The position numbers and the translations under genes are program-made. From Cladorhizidae sp. MBARI D1340-BT2 (lineage: Eukaryota > Porifera > Demospongiae > Poecilosclerida > Cladorhizidae), in NCBI GenBank assembly GCA_028752905.1, contig JAQNBH010000005.1, positions 3,024,328 to 3,088,327 of the forward strand: DNA of 64,000 nucleotides, in the 5' to 3' direction. How positions within the stretch are numbered: position 1 is the stretch's first letter; every line of letters starts with the position of its first letter. Below, piece by piece: positions 1 to 12,000 of this stretch. Under the pieces are notes generated by a model that saw nothing but the letters and a program-made list of their open reading frames with translations, did no database searches and was not told where the DNA came from.

Positions 1-304
1 CAATCCACTTCAGTGTATATAACAGCAGTGTACAGGATCAACTGTTGCCTAGTACAAATCACCACATTAGATAGCGCCAAAGCTGATTATAATAAGCACA
101 GCACACCTGCTTGTTAGGAGTGGGTCTTCACAGCCGCCACCGTGGGATCTAGCCACCCTGTACATACTGGGTGGTATGTTATGACTAGCAACAGCCAAGA
201 AGATATGTAGGATTGATGTCCATGACTGACAGCTCTCCATGCTGAACTCTGCAATGCACAAGCTGCTGGGCACATATCCTTTACCTTATTAGGCTTGATA
301 TCAG
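1..304. other. Unassigned unique sequence left of first array
   Basis: About 300 bases of non-repetitive sequence. Short overlapping minus-strand reading frames (to 89 codons) are present, but none shows a recognisable domain or convincing splice context. If the prominin-like gene continues leftward, this would lie in one of its introns or contain an exon I could not identify. Confidence 0.4.
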
Positions 305-1700
305 TTGCCCCATTGCTAGGTGCATGCTTGTTGTCAGGTGCACCCCCATTGCTACATAAGTGCATGCTTGTTGTCAGGTGCACCCTCGTTGCTATATAAG
401 TGCACGCTTGTTGTCAGGTGCACCCCCATTGCTACATAGTGCACGCTTGTTGTCAGGTGCACCCTCGTTGCTACATAGTGCACGCTTGTTGTCAGGTGCA
501 CCCTCGTTGCTATATAAGTGCATGCTTGTTGTCAGGTGCACCCTCGTTGCTACATAGTGCACGCTTGTTGTCAGGTGCACCCTCGTTGCTACATAAGTGC
601 ATGCTTGTTGTCAGGTGCACCCTCGTTGCTACATAAGTGCATGCTTGTTGTCAGGTGCACCCTCATTGCTACATAAGTGCATGCTTGTTGTCAGGTGCAC
701 CCTCGTTGCTACATAAGTGCATGCTTGTTGTCAGGTGCACACCCATTGCTACATAAGTGCATGCTTGTTGTCAGGTGCACCCTCGTTGCTACATAGTGCA
801 CGCTTGTTGTCAGGTGCACCCTCGTTGCTACATAATTGCATGCTTGTTGCTTGTTGTCAGGTGCACACCCATTGCTACATAAGTGCATGCTTGTTGTCAG
901 GTGCACCCTCGTTGCTACATAGTGCACGCTTGTTGTCAGGTGTACCCTCGTTGCTACATAAGTGCATGCTTGTTGTCAGGTGCACACCCGTTGCTACACA
1001 AGTGCATGCTTGTTGTCAGGTGCACACCCATTGCTACATAAGTGCATGCTTGTTGTCAGGTGCACCCTCGTTGCTACATAAGTGCATGCTTGTTGTCAGG
1101 TGCACACCCATTGCTAGGTGACACTTGTTGTCAGGTGCACCCCCATTGCTACCACGCTTGTTGTCAGGTGCACACCCATTGCTACATAAGTGCATGCTTG
1201 TTGTCAGGTGCACCCCCATTGCTACATAAGTGCATGCTTGTTGTCAGGTGCACCCTCGTTGCTACATAAGTGCATGCTTGTTGTCAGGTGCACACCCATT
1301 GCTACATAAGTGCATGCTTGTTGTCAGGTGCACCCTCGTTGCTACATAAGTGCATGCTTGTTGTCAGGTGCACCCTCGTTGCTACATAAGTGCATGCTTG
1401 TTGTCAGGTGCACACCCATTGCTACATAAGTGCATGCTTGTTGTCAGGTGCACACCCATTGCTACATAAGTGCATGCTTGTTGTCAGGTGCACACCCATT
1501 GCTACATAAGTGCATGCTTGTTGTCAGGTGCACCCTCGTTGCTACATAAGTGCATGCTTGTTGTCAGGTGCACCCTCGTTGCTACATAAGTGCATGCTTG
1601 TTGTCAGGTGCACCCTCGTTGCTACATAAGTGCATGCTTGTTGTCAGGTGCACACCCATTGCTACATAAGTGCATGCTTGTTGTCAGGTGCACCCCCATT
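305..1700. repeat. Minisatellite, 40-bp unit (39-bp variants)
   Basis: Roughly 34 head-to-tail copies of a 40-bp unit with core gcttgttgtcaggtgcac; units differ mainly at cccccatt/ccctcgtt/cacccatt and at one deleted base that gives 39-bp variants. It grades into the 36-bp version at about 1690. It lies inside the inferred prominin-like locus, downstream (in gene sense) of the TM3-TM4 exon. Confidence 0.95.
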
Positions 1701-2740
1701 GCTAGGGGCACACTTGTTGTCAGGTGCACACCCATTGCTAGGTGCACACTTGTTGTCAGGTGCACACCCATTGCTAGGGGCACGCTTGTTGTCAAGTGCA
1801 CACCCATTGCTAGGGGCACGCTTGTTGTCAAGTGCACACCCATTGCTAGGGGCACGCTTGTTGTCAAGTGCACACCCATTGCTAGGGGCACGCTTGTTGT
1901 CAAGTGCACACCCATTGCTAGGAGCACACTTGTTGTCAGGTGCACACCCATTGCTAGGTGCACACTTGTTGTCAGGTGCACACCCGTTGCTAGGAGCACA
2001 CTTGTTGTCAGGTGCACACCCATTGCCAGGTGCACACTTGTTGTCAGGTGCACACCCACGGCCAGGTGCACGCTTGTTGTCAGGTGCACACCCGTTGCTA
2101 GGGGCACGCTTGTTGTCAAGTGCACACCCGTTGTTGGGGCACGCTTGTTGTCAAGTGCACACCCATTGCTAGGAACACACTTGTTGTCAGGTGCACACCC
2201 GTTGCTAGGTGCACACTTGTTGTCAGGTGCACAGCCATTGCTAGGTGCACACTTGTTGTCAGGTGCACACCCGTTGCTAGGGGCACACTTGTTGTCAGGT
2301 GCACACCCATTGCCAGGTGCACACGTGTTGTCAGGTGCACACCCGTTGCTAGGGGCACGCTTGTTGTCAGGTGCACACCTGTTGCTAGGTGCACACTTGT
2401 TGTCAGGTGCACACCCGTTGCCAGGTGCACACTTGTTGTCAGGTGCACACCCGTTGCTAGGTGCACACTTGTTGTCAGGTGCACACCCATTGCTAGGAGC
2501 ACACTTGTTGTCAGGTGCACACCCGTTGCCAGGGGCACGCTTGTTGTCAAGTGCACACCCATTGCTAGGAGCACACTTGTTGTCAGGTGCACACCCGTTG
2601 CCAGGTACACGCTTGTTGTCAGGTGCACACCCATTGCCAGGTGCACGCTTGTTGTCAAGTGCACACCCATTGCTAGGGGCACGCTTGTTGTCAAGTGCAC
2701 CCTCCGTTGTTAGGTACACTTGATTGTTGCCTGTTGTTAG
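1700..2740. repeat. Minisatellite, 36-bp unit derived from the 40-bp unit
   Basis: About 28 copies of a 36-bp unit with the same core as the preceding array but lacking the tacata segment. Because 36 is a multiple of three and the unit has no stop in several frames, both strands stay open for more than 360 codons (1590-2723 plus, 1622-2719 minus), encoding 12-residue periodic peptides. I read these as a by-product of the period, not genes. Confidence 0.93.
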
Positions 2741-2812
2741 GGCTACCTAAACCAAAGCCGCTTACGTCTCTAAGTTAATTAAGTTAATGACCTCAAAGAG
2801 GAGTCAACTCAC

Positions 2813-3018
2813 AAGAGCAAGAAGATAAACAGGAGTAGGATGGCAGAGAAAATGAACGTCTTGAAGTTCATGTTGTCGGACATCTCTTGAGTCTTATTGC
2901 CTCCACATCTGCCGCAGCAGCGACAGCAGCAGAAGCATAAGCCACACACACAGAAGCCACACCCCATGAGCCCACCGAGAACCGTCAGCACTAGCAGGCC
3001 AATCCACCACGTCCCAAA
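2813..3018 (-). CDS. PROM1-like: Prominin-like exon: TM3, Cys-rich cytoplasmic turn, TM4
   Basis: A 206-bp internal exon. The acceptor is a pyrimidine tract ending CCCTTAG at 3019-3025; the donor is GTGAGT at 2812-2807. It begins in phase 0 and encodes 68 residues: FGTWWIGLLVLTVLGG (membrane segment), CFCCCRCCGRCGG (Cys-rich turn), a short polar stretch NKTQEMSDNMNF, then a second hydrophobic segment. Prominins have a WW-start TM3 followed by a Cys-containing cytoplasmic loop and TM4, which is the best fit. The TM1-CRCC-TM2 region is an alternative, but an upstream loop-1 exon at 9978 argues for TM3-TM4. The exon sits between the 36-bp array (72 bp away) and a tetranucleotide repeat. Without splicing the frame stops at 2809. 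Confidence 0.68.
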
Positions 3019-3044
3019 CTAAGGGAAAAAACAACGGAAACAGT

Positions 3045-3077
<33 letters not shown>

Positions 3078-6000
3078 TAGATAGGTGGATATGTCTACCA
3101 TACAAGAGTCCTCAATGGGAACATCACAGGGATATGGATCAGTCCACGGAATAGTAATACACAGTGTGGGAGATCACCATGCAGGAGTCCTCAATGGGAA
3201 CATCACAGGGATATGGATCAGTCCACGGAATAGTAATACACAGTGTGGGAGATCACCATACAGGAGTCCTCAATGGGAACATCACAGGGATATGGATCAG
3301 TCCACGGAATAGTAATACACAGTGTGGGAGATCACCATGCAGGAGTCCTCAATGGGAACATCACAGGGATATGGATCAGTCCACGGAATAGTAATACACA
3401 GTGTGGGAGATCACCATACAGGAGTCCTCAATGGGAACATCACAGGGATATGGATCAGTCCACGGAATAGTAATACATAGTGTGGGAGATCACCATACAG
3501 GAGTCCTCAATGGGAACATCACAGGGATATGGATCAGTCCACGGAATAGTGATACACAGTGTGGGAGATCACCATGCAGGAGTCCTCAATGGGAACATCA
3601 CAGGGATATGGATCAGTCCACGGAATAGTAATACACAGTGCGGGAGATCACCATACACTAGTCCTCAATAGGAACATCACAGGGATATGGATCAGTCCAC
3701 GGAATAGTGATACACAGTGTGGGAGATCACAACCAAAATCAAATGGGAAATTTGTTCGAGGACTCCATTTTGTTCTCTATTCTCAGACTTTGATCTGCAA
3801 TGTGAACATCAGGCAATGAGGGAAAATACGATGAAACTCTATAATGAACAATGCAAGTAACAGAGTGAGTCAGTCATCCTGCATCCAGTCCTCAAAACAT
3901 CTTCTCTTCCTCCTCCTCATTACTGTCTGTGGCAGAGGTTGGGGCACATGATGGTTCGTGGTTGTGCACACGCGCATATTCTAGAACATTTGTTAGTGTT
4001 GCTCAGACATTTTGACAGAGCAAATTAATCTTTGCTCAGACTAATTCATGAGATGTTTGGAAAACGTCGGATGTCTGACTGCAATTTCCTGGACTGTGAA
4101 TATATAAATATGAATACGAAAAGGTGTTCGTAGAGCTCCTGCGGCTGTGTTGTGTGAGTTGAACTAGGTCAAACTCCACCAGTACGTGCAAGATCTACTA
4201 CATGTAAGACACCAGCATTACCGAGCCTGACATGATAACATACTCTGCTTGTTGAGTGCACTGCTTCTTGCAAGAATAAGGGAATCTAACTGAGAATAGG
4301 TGCTTACTAAACACTGTCGCTAAATAATGCCAATGCACAGAATAAAATTAAACTAATACTTTCCACAAACTGAAGACTTAATCTTGAGAGCTAGTCGAAG
4401 AATGAGCTACTGTAGTCTCTCGAACCAGACTAAGAAAGACCCAGTCTCTCCAGGCAGGTTACCAAGGAGCAAGTCTCTTGAGGTGAACTAAGAAGGACTA
4501 GCAATGGCCTATCAAGTATACTCTGCCTTTAACTTTATTCCTCAGAAGCATGTTTGTACAGAATTATTTGGACATCCTTCAAAAGGTGAAAAGCTTCTTT
4601 TTGCCGAAGATAAGAACAATTCTTGCAGCAGACTCAATATTGGCATCCTTTACAAGCGAGAAGTGCAATCGCTGGGTACGTCGTAAAGTGTTTTGGGACT
4701 TCATAGACTGTAGAGGAGTTGCCTGCACTACTAGAAGACGGGGTAAAAGACTAGAAGTCCCCTACAAATAAAATACGTAGCAAGAAGCTCGTCAGAAAAT
4801 TAAGGACAGCCACAGACAATTCAAGCTAATAAGACGTGCTAATACTAGTACTTCACTGTGTGTTGAAATACGCTGCCCAGACGATGCAGCCCACATATGC
4901 ACGGGCATCATTGCCACATATGCATGGCATCATTGGTGCTGCCCACATATGCACGGGCATCATTGGTACAGCCCACATATGCATGGCATCATTGGTACAG
5001 CACACATATGCACGGGCATCATTGGTGCAGCCCACATATGCATGGCGTCATTGGTACAGCCCACATATGCACGGGCATCATTGGTACAGCCCACATATGC
5101 ATGGGCATCATTGGTACAGCCCACATATGCACGGGCATCATTGGTGCAGCCCACATATGCACGGGCATCGTTGGTGCAGCCCACATATGCATGGCATCAT
5201 TGGTGCTTTTTTCAACGAAACCGAGACCAGCATTTCACAGAGAGATTCTGTAAGGATACCTAACAAAGACAGTTTGTAAAGACAACAAAATGGGTGCTTA
5301 ACAACTTCTTGTGCACTAAACATGGAGAGGATTAACAACCTTATGTGCGCTAAACATGGAGAGGTTTAACAACCTTATGTGTGCTAAACATGGAGAGGTT
5401 TAACAACCTTATGTGTGCTACACATGGAGAGGTTTAACAACCTTATGTGCGCTAAACATGGAGAGGCTTAACAACCTTATGTGTGTTAAACATGGAGAGG
5501 CTTAACAACCTTGTGTGACAAACATGGAGAGGTTTAACAACCTTATGTGCGCTAAACATGGAGAGGCTTAACAACCTTATGTGCGCTAAACATGGAGAGG
5601 TTTAACAACCTTATGTGTGCTAAACATGGAGAGGTTTAACAACCTTATGTGCGCTAAACATGGAGAGGTTTAACAACCTTATGTGCGCTAAACATGGAGA
5701 GGTTTAACAACCTTATGTGCGCTAAACATGGAGAGGTTTAACAACCTTATGTGCGCTAAACATGGAGAGGTTTAACAACCTTATGTATGCTAAACATGGA
5801 GAGGTTTAACAACCTAAACATGGAGAGGCTTAACAACCTTATGTGCGCTAAACATGGAGAGGCTTAACAACCTTATGTGCGCTAAACATGGAGAGGTTTA
5901 ACAACCTTATGTGCGCTAAACATGGAGAGGCTTAACAACCTTATGTGTGCTAAACATGGAGAGGTTTAACAACCTTATGTGCGCTAAACATGGAGAGGTT

Positions 6001-9000
6001 TAACAACCTTATGTGCGCTAAACATGGAGAGGTTTAACAACCTTATGTGCACTAAACATGGAGAGGCTTAACAACCTTATGTGCGCTAAACATGGAGAGG
6101 TTTAACAACCTTATGTATGCTAAACATGGAGAGGCTTAACAACCTTATGTGCACTAAACATGGAGAGGTTTAACAACCTTATGTGTGCTAAACATGGAGA
6201 GGTTTAACAACCTTATGTGCGCTAAGCATGGAGAGGTTTAACAACCTTATGTGCGCTAAACATGGAGAGGCTTAACAACCTTATGTATGCTAAACATGGA
6301 GAGGTTTAACAACCTTATGTGCGCTAAACATGGAGAGGTTTAACAACCTTATGTGCGCTAAACATGGAGAGGTTTAACAACCTTATGTGCGCTAAACATG
6401 GAGAGGTTTAACAACCTTATGTGTGCTAAACATGGAGAGGTTTAACAACCTTATGTGCGCTAAACATGGAGAGGTTTAACAACCTTATGTGGGCTAAACA
6501 TGGAGAGGTTTAACAACCTTATGTGCGCTAAACATGGAGAGGTTTAACAACCTTATGTGCGCTAAACATGGAGAGGTTTAACAACCTTATGTATGCTAAA
6601 CATGGAGAGGTTTAACAACCTTATGTGTGCTGAACATGGAGAGGTTTAACAACCTTATGTGCGCTAAACATGGAGAGGTTTAACAACCTTATGTGCGCTA
6701 AACATGGAGAGGCTTAACAACCTTATGTGTGCTAAACATGGAGAGGCTTAACAACCTTATGTGCGCTAAACATGGAGAGGCTTTTAACAACCTTATGTGT
6801 GCTAAACATAGAGAGGCTTAACAACCTTATGTGCGCTAAACATGGAGAGGTTTAACAACCTTATGTGCGCTAAACATGGAGAGGCTTAACAACCTTATGT
6901 GTGCTAAACATGGAGAGGCTTAACAACCTTATGTGCGCTAAACATGGAGAGGCTTAACAACCTTATGTGCGCTAAACATGGAGAGGCTTAACAACCTTAT
7001 GTGCACTAAACATGGAGAGGCTTAACAACCTTATGTGCGCTAAACATGGAGAGGCTTAACAACCTTATGTGTGTTAAACATGGAGAGGCTTAACAACCTT
7101 ATGTGCGCTAAACATGGAGAGGCTTAACAACCTTATGTGTGCTAAACATGGAGAGGCTTAACAACCTTATGTGTGCTATACATGGAGAGGTTTAACAACC
7201 TTATGTGTCCTAAACATGGAGAGGCTTAACAACCTTATGTGCGCTAAACATGGAGAGGTTTAACAACCTTATGTGCGCTAAACATGGAGAGGTTTAACAA
7301 CCTTATGTGTGCTAAACATGGAGAGGCTTAACAACCTTATGTGCGCTAAACATGGAGAGGTTTAACAATAAACATGGAGAGGTTTAACAACCTTATGTGC
7401 GCTAAACATGGAGAGGTTTAACAACCTTATGTGTGCTAAACATGGAGAGGTTTAACAACCTTATGTGCGCTACACATGGAGAGGTTTAACAACCTTATGT
7501 GTGCTAAACATGGAGAGGTTTAACAACCTTATGTGCGCTAAACATGGAGAGGTTTAACAACCTTATGTGCGCTAAACATGGAGAGGTTTAACAACCTTAT
7601 GTGCGCTAAACATGGAGAGGCTTAACAACCTTATGTGCGCTACACATGGAGAGGTTTAACAACCTTATGTGTGCTAAACATGGAGAGGTTTAACAACCTT
7701 ATGTGCGCTAAACATGGAGAGGTCTAACAACCTTATGTGCGCTAAACATGGAGAGGTTTAACAACCTTATGTGTGCTAAACATGGAGAGGCTTAACAACC
7801 TTATGTGCGCTAAACATGGAGAGGTTTAACAATAAACATGGAGAGGTTTAACAACCTTATGTGCGCTAAACATGGAGAGGTTTAACAACCTTATGTGCGC
7901 TAAACATGGAGAGGTTTAACAACCTTATGTGCGCTAAACATGGAGAGGTTTAACAACCTTATGTGCGCTAAACATGGAGAGGTTTAACAACCTCATGTGT
8001 GCTAAACATGGAGAGGCTTAACAACCTTATGTGCGCTAAACATGGAGAGGTTTAACAACCTTATGTGTGCTAAACATGGAGAGGTTTAACAACCTTATGT
8101 GCGCTAAACATGGAGAGGCTTAACAACCTTATGTGCGCTACACATGGAGAGGTTTAACAACCTTATGTGCGCTAAACATGGAGAGGTTTAACAACCTTAT
8201 GTGCGCTAAACATGGAGAGGTTTAACAACCTTATGTGCGCTAAACATGGAGAGGTTTAACAACCTTATGTGCGCTAAACATGGAGAGGTTTAACAACCTC
8301 ATGTGTGCTAAACATGGAGAGGCTTAACAACCTTATGTGCGCTAAACATGGAGAGGTTTAACAACCTTATGTATGCTAAACATGGAGAGGCTTAACAACC
8401 TTATGTGCGCTAAACATGGAGAGGTTTAACAACCTTATGTGTGCTACACATGGAGAGGCTTAACAACCTTATGTGCGCTAAACATGGAGAGGCTTAACAA
8501 CCTTATGTGCGCTAAACATGGAGAGGCTTAACAACCTTATGTGCGCTAAACATGGAGAGGCTTAACAACCTTATGTGCGCTAAACATGGAGAGGTTTAAC
8601 AACCTTATGTGCGCTAAACATGGAGAGGTTTAACAACCTTATGTGCGCTAAACATGGAGAGGTTTAACAACCTTATGTGTGCTACACATGGAGAGGTTTA
8701 ACAACCTTATGTGTGCTAAACATGGAGAGGCTTAACAACCTTATGTGCGCTAAACATGGAGAGGTTTAACAACCTTATGTGCGCTAAACATGGAGAGGTT
8801 TAACAACCTTATGTGCGCTAAACATGGAGAGGTTTAACAACCTTATGTGCGCTAAACATGGAGAGGCTTAACAACCTTATTTGTGCTAAACATGGAGAGG
8901 CTTAACAACCTTATGTGTGCTAACATGGAGAGGTTTAACAACCTTATGTGCGCTAAACATGGAGAGGTTTAACAACCTTATGTGTGCTAAACATGGAGAG

Positions 9001-12000
9001 GCTTAACAACCTTATGTGCGCTAAACATGGAGAGGTTTAACAATAAACATGGAGAGGTTTAACAACCTTATGTGCGCTAAACATGGAGAGGTTTAACAAC
9101 CTTATGTGTGCTAAACATGGAGAGGTTTAACAACCTTATGTGCGCTAAACATGGAGAGGCTTAACAACCTTATGTGCGCTACACATGGAGAGGTTTAACA
9201 ACCTTATGTGCGCTAAACATGGAGAGGTTTAACAACCTTATGTGCGCTAAACATGGAGAGGTTTAACAACCTTATGTGTGCTAAACATGGAGAGGCTTAA
9301 CAACCTTATGTGCGCTAAACATGGAGAGGTTTAACAACCTTATGTATGCTAAACATGGAGAGGCTTAACAACCTTATGTGTGCTAAACATGGAGAGGTTT
9401 AACAACCTTATGTGTGCTACACATGGAGAGGCTTAACAACCTTATGTGCGCTAAACATGGAGAGGCTTAACAACCTTATGTGCGCTAAACATGGAGAGGC
9501 TTAACAACCTTATGTGCGCTAAACATGGAGAGGCTTAACAACCTTATGTGCGCTAAACATGGAGAGGTTTAACAACCTTATGTGCGCTAAACATGGAGAG
9601 GTTTAACAACCTTATGTGCGCTAAACATGGAGAGGTTTAACAACCTTATGTGTGCTACACATGGAGAGGTTTAACAACCTTATGTGTGCTAAACATGGAG
9701 AGGCTTAACAACCTTATGTGCGCTAAACATGGAGAGGTTTAACAACCTTATGTGCGCTAAACATGGAGAGGTTTAACAACCTTATGTGCGCTAAACATGG
9801 AGAGGTTTAACAACCTTATGTGCGCTAAACATGGAGAGGCTTAACAACCTTATTTGTGCTAAACATGGAGAGGCTTAACAACCTTATGTGTGCTAACATG
9901 GAGAGGTTTAACAACCTTATGTGTGCTAAACATGGAGAGGTTTAACAATCAAGAGTTGACGGTATATCGATACTTACGCTGGTGAGTGTTTGTCGAACAT
10001 CAAGAGTTGAAGAGGAAGAGCAGCCGGTCTTGGTGCCCACACTGCATTGTATGCCAGTGGCATTCAATGTGCTCCGGATCTGATCTGAAGGAACAATAAA
10101 GAACAGCCACTTTCAATTTCTTCTCAAAAATTGCCTGAAAGTTGAGGAATAGTTATGGCACTTGACTTTGAAATGGAGAGTTCCCAAGGTAGATAAGGTT
10201 TTCCTCGAGGAAAGGAAGACCTCCCTCCCTCACAACAAACACACAACAAACTCTATTGCACCATCATACTTGCATACTACAATCCAGGTCTTCAGTAGTA
10301 TTAGCAGGGGGAAGAAGCCACAATTTTCATACTTGACTCTCTATGGCCAAAAAATCTCATGCACTCACGTTAGCTAGGGGAGGGGTTTGTAGTCCCCCTA
10401 CACACCCCAGTGCTAGCTAGAGGAGGAGTTTAGAGTAACCCTCCACACCCACTTGGGGAGGGGTTTAGAGTAACCCTGCACACCCACTATGGGAGGAGGC
10501 TAGAGTTACCCTCCACACCCACTATGGGAGGGGGTTAGAGTAACCCTCCACACCCACAAGGGAAGGGGTTTAGAGTTACCCTCCACACCCACTATGGGAG
10601 GGGTTTAGAGTTACCCTCCACACCCACTAGGGGAGGGGTTTAGAGTTACCCTCCACACCCACAAGGGGAGGGGTTTAGAGTAACCCTCCACACCCACTAT
10701 GGGAGGGGGTTAGAGTTACCCTCCACACCCACGAGGGAAGGGGTTTAGAGTTACCCTCCACACCCACTATGGGAGGGGTTTAGAGTTACCCTCCACACCC
10801 ACAAGGGGAGGGGGTTAGAGTAACCCTCCACACCCACGAGGGGAGGGGTTTAGAGTTACCATCCACACCCACTATGGGAGGGGGTCAGAGTTACCCTCCA
10901 CACCCACGAGGGAAGGGGTTTAGAGTTATCCTCCACACCTACTATGGGAGGGGTTTAGAGTTACCCTCCACACCTACGAGGGAAGGGGTTAGGTGCTGCA
11001 AATCTATCTAGGCTACTACTCCTATCGACATTCTCTAAATTGTCTCTTAACCGATTAAACGCCGTAAGCGCCATATGGCGCGAGACCTTACATCCTTCGC
11101 CACACAAAAATATATAAAATGAACCGTTACGAGCTAACAGCCCCGGTTGGGTTCTGCACATGCCTAGTAGACTAGAGAACGTCACAAAAATGATTATTTC
11201 CGGTTGATGCATCGTGCAACAAAAATCCTGCGGTTGAACGCCATTTTTGTTGGTCGAGCTTTTTTTTAAACTGCTCAAAGATGCTCTCCTGTGAGGACGT
11301 TATTTCTCAACTTTTAGCCGACGATTCTGGCGATTCTGGGTCAGATTCATTTGGGGAAGAAGGTGAAGACATCTATGCATACCGAGGAAACACTCTGGAT
11401 CCAGTTGCTCTAAGAGAAGAGGTGCGCTTGGATGGACTTCTCGATTGTAAGTTTCTTCTAACCTTAGCGCTTCATAGCCTTTGTTTACCATAGTCAACTG
11501 AGAGTGTACTATTGCCAAATACTAGCTTATTCTGTTGGTATTCCAAATTCAGACAGGATAGTTATAGAAAAAAGTTATAGCTAAGAGTGTAGGTTGGAGT
11601 TGTTGAGTTGTTGATGTTGATTTTCATTTGAATTTGAATTTTCAAATGTTGACCACAAACTTGATATATATATATATATATCTTGTTTTTCCCACCCTCC
11701 CCACTACTTTTCCTACAGCATCAGATGATGAGAGTGGAGATGAGGCATCTATGACTCCCTTTGTTACATTGGAGGATGAGGAAGCCTTGCCTGAAGTCTC
11801 TACAGGGCGTGGGAACACAACTGGTGCTGGAGTTGTGCGAGGGAGAGGCGGGCGAGGGAGTACTGGCCGAGGGAGAGGCGGGCGAGGGAGTACTGGCCAA
11901 GGGGGAAGCAGCTCAAGTGGTAGTGGAGTCGTAAGTGTTGCTAGTGGTCCTCCAAAAGGTACTGGTAGTAGGCGAGCCAGAGGTTATAGGCGTGTGCGAG

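Noticed and set aside
2809..2991. A 60-residue stand-alone Cys-rich membrane protein
   Set aside because: The frame has a GTG, not ATG, at its start and is bounded by excellent acceptor and donor sites, so it is an internal exon.
4504..4771. Two overlapping plus-strand frames of 60-73 codons
   Set aside because: No domain, no codon or splice support, opposite to the inferred gene.
5300..9948. CRISPR-like array
   Set aside because: The 34-bp units are directly adjacent without unique spacers, and the genomic context (introns, LTR elements) is eukaryotic.
10162..10377. 71-codon plus-strand frame
   Set aside because: Ends at the repeat boundary, no homology recognised and no regulatory context.
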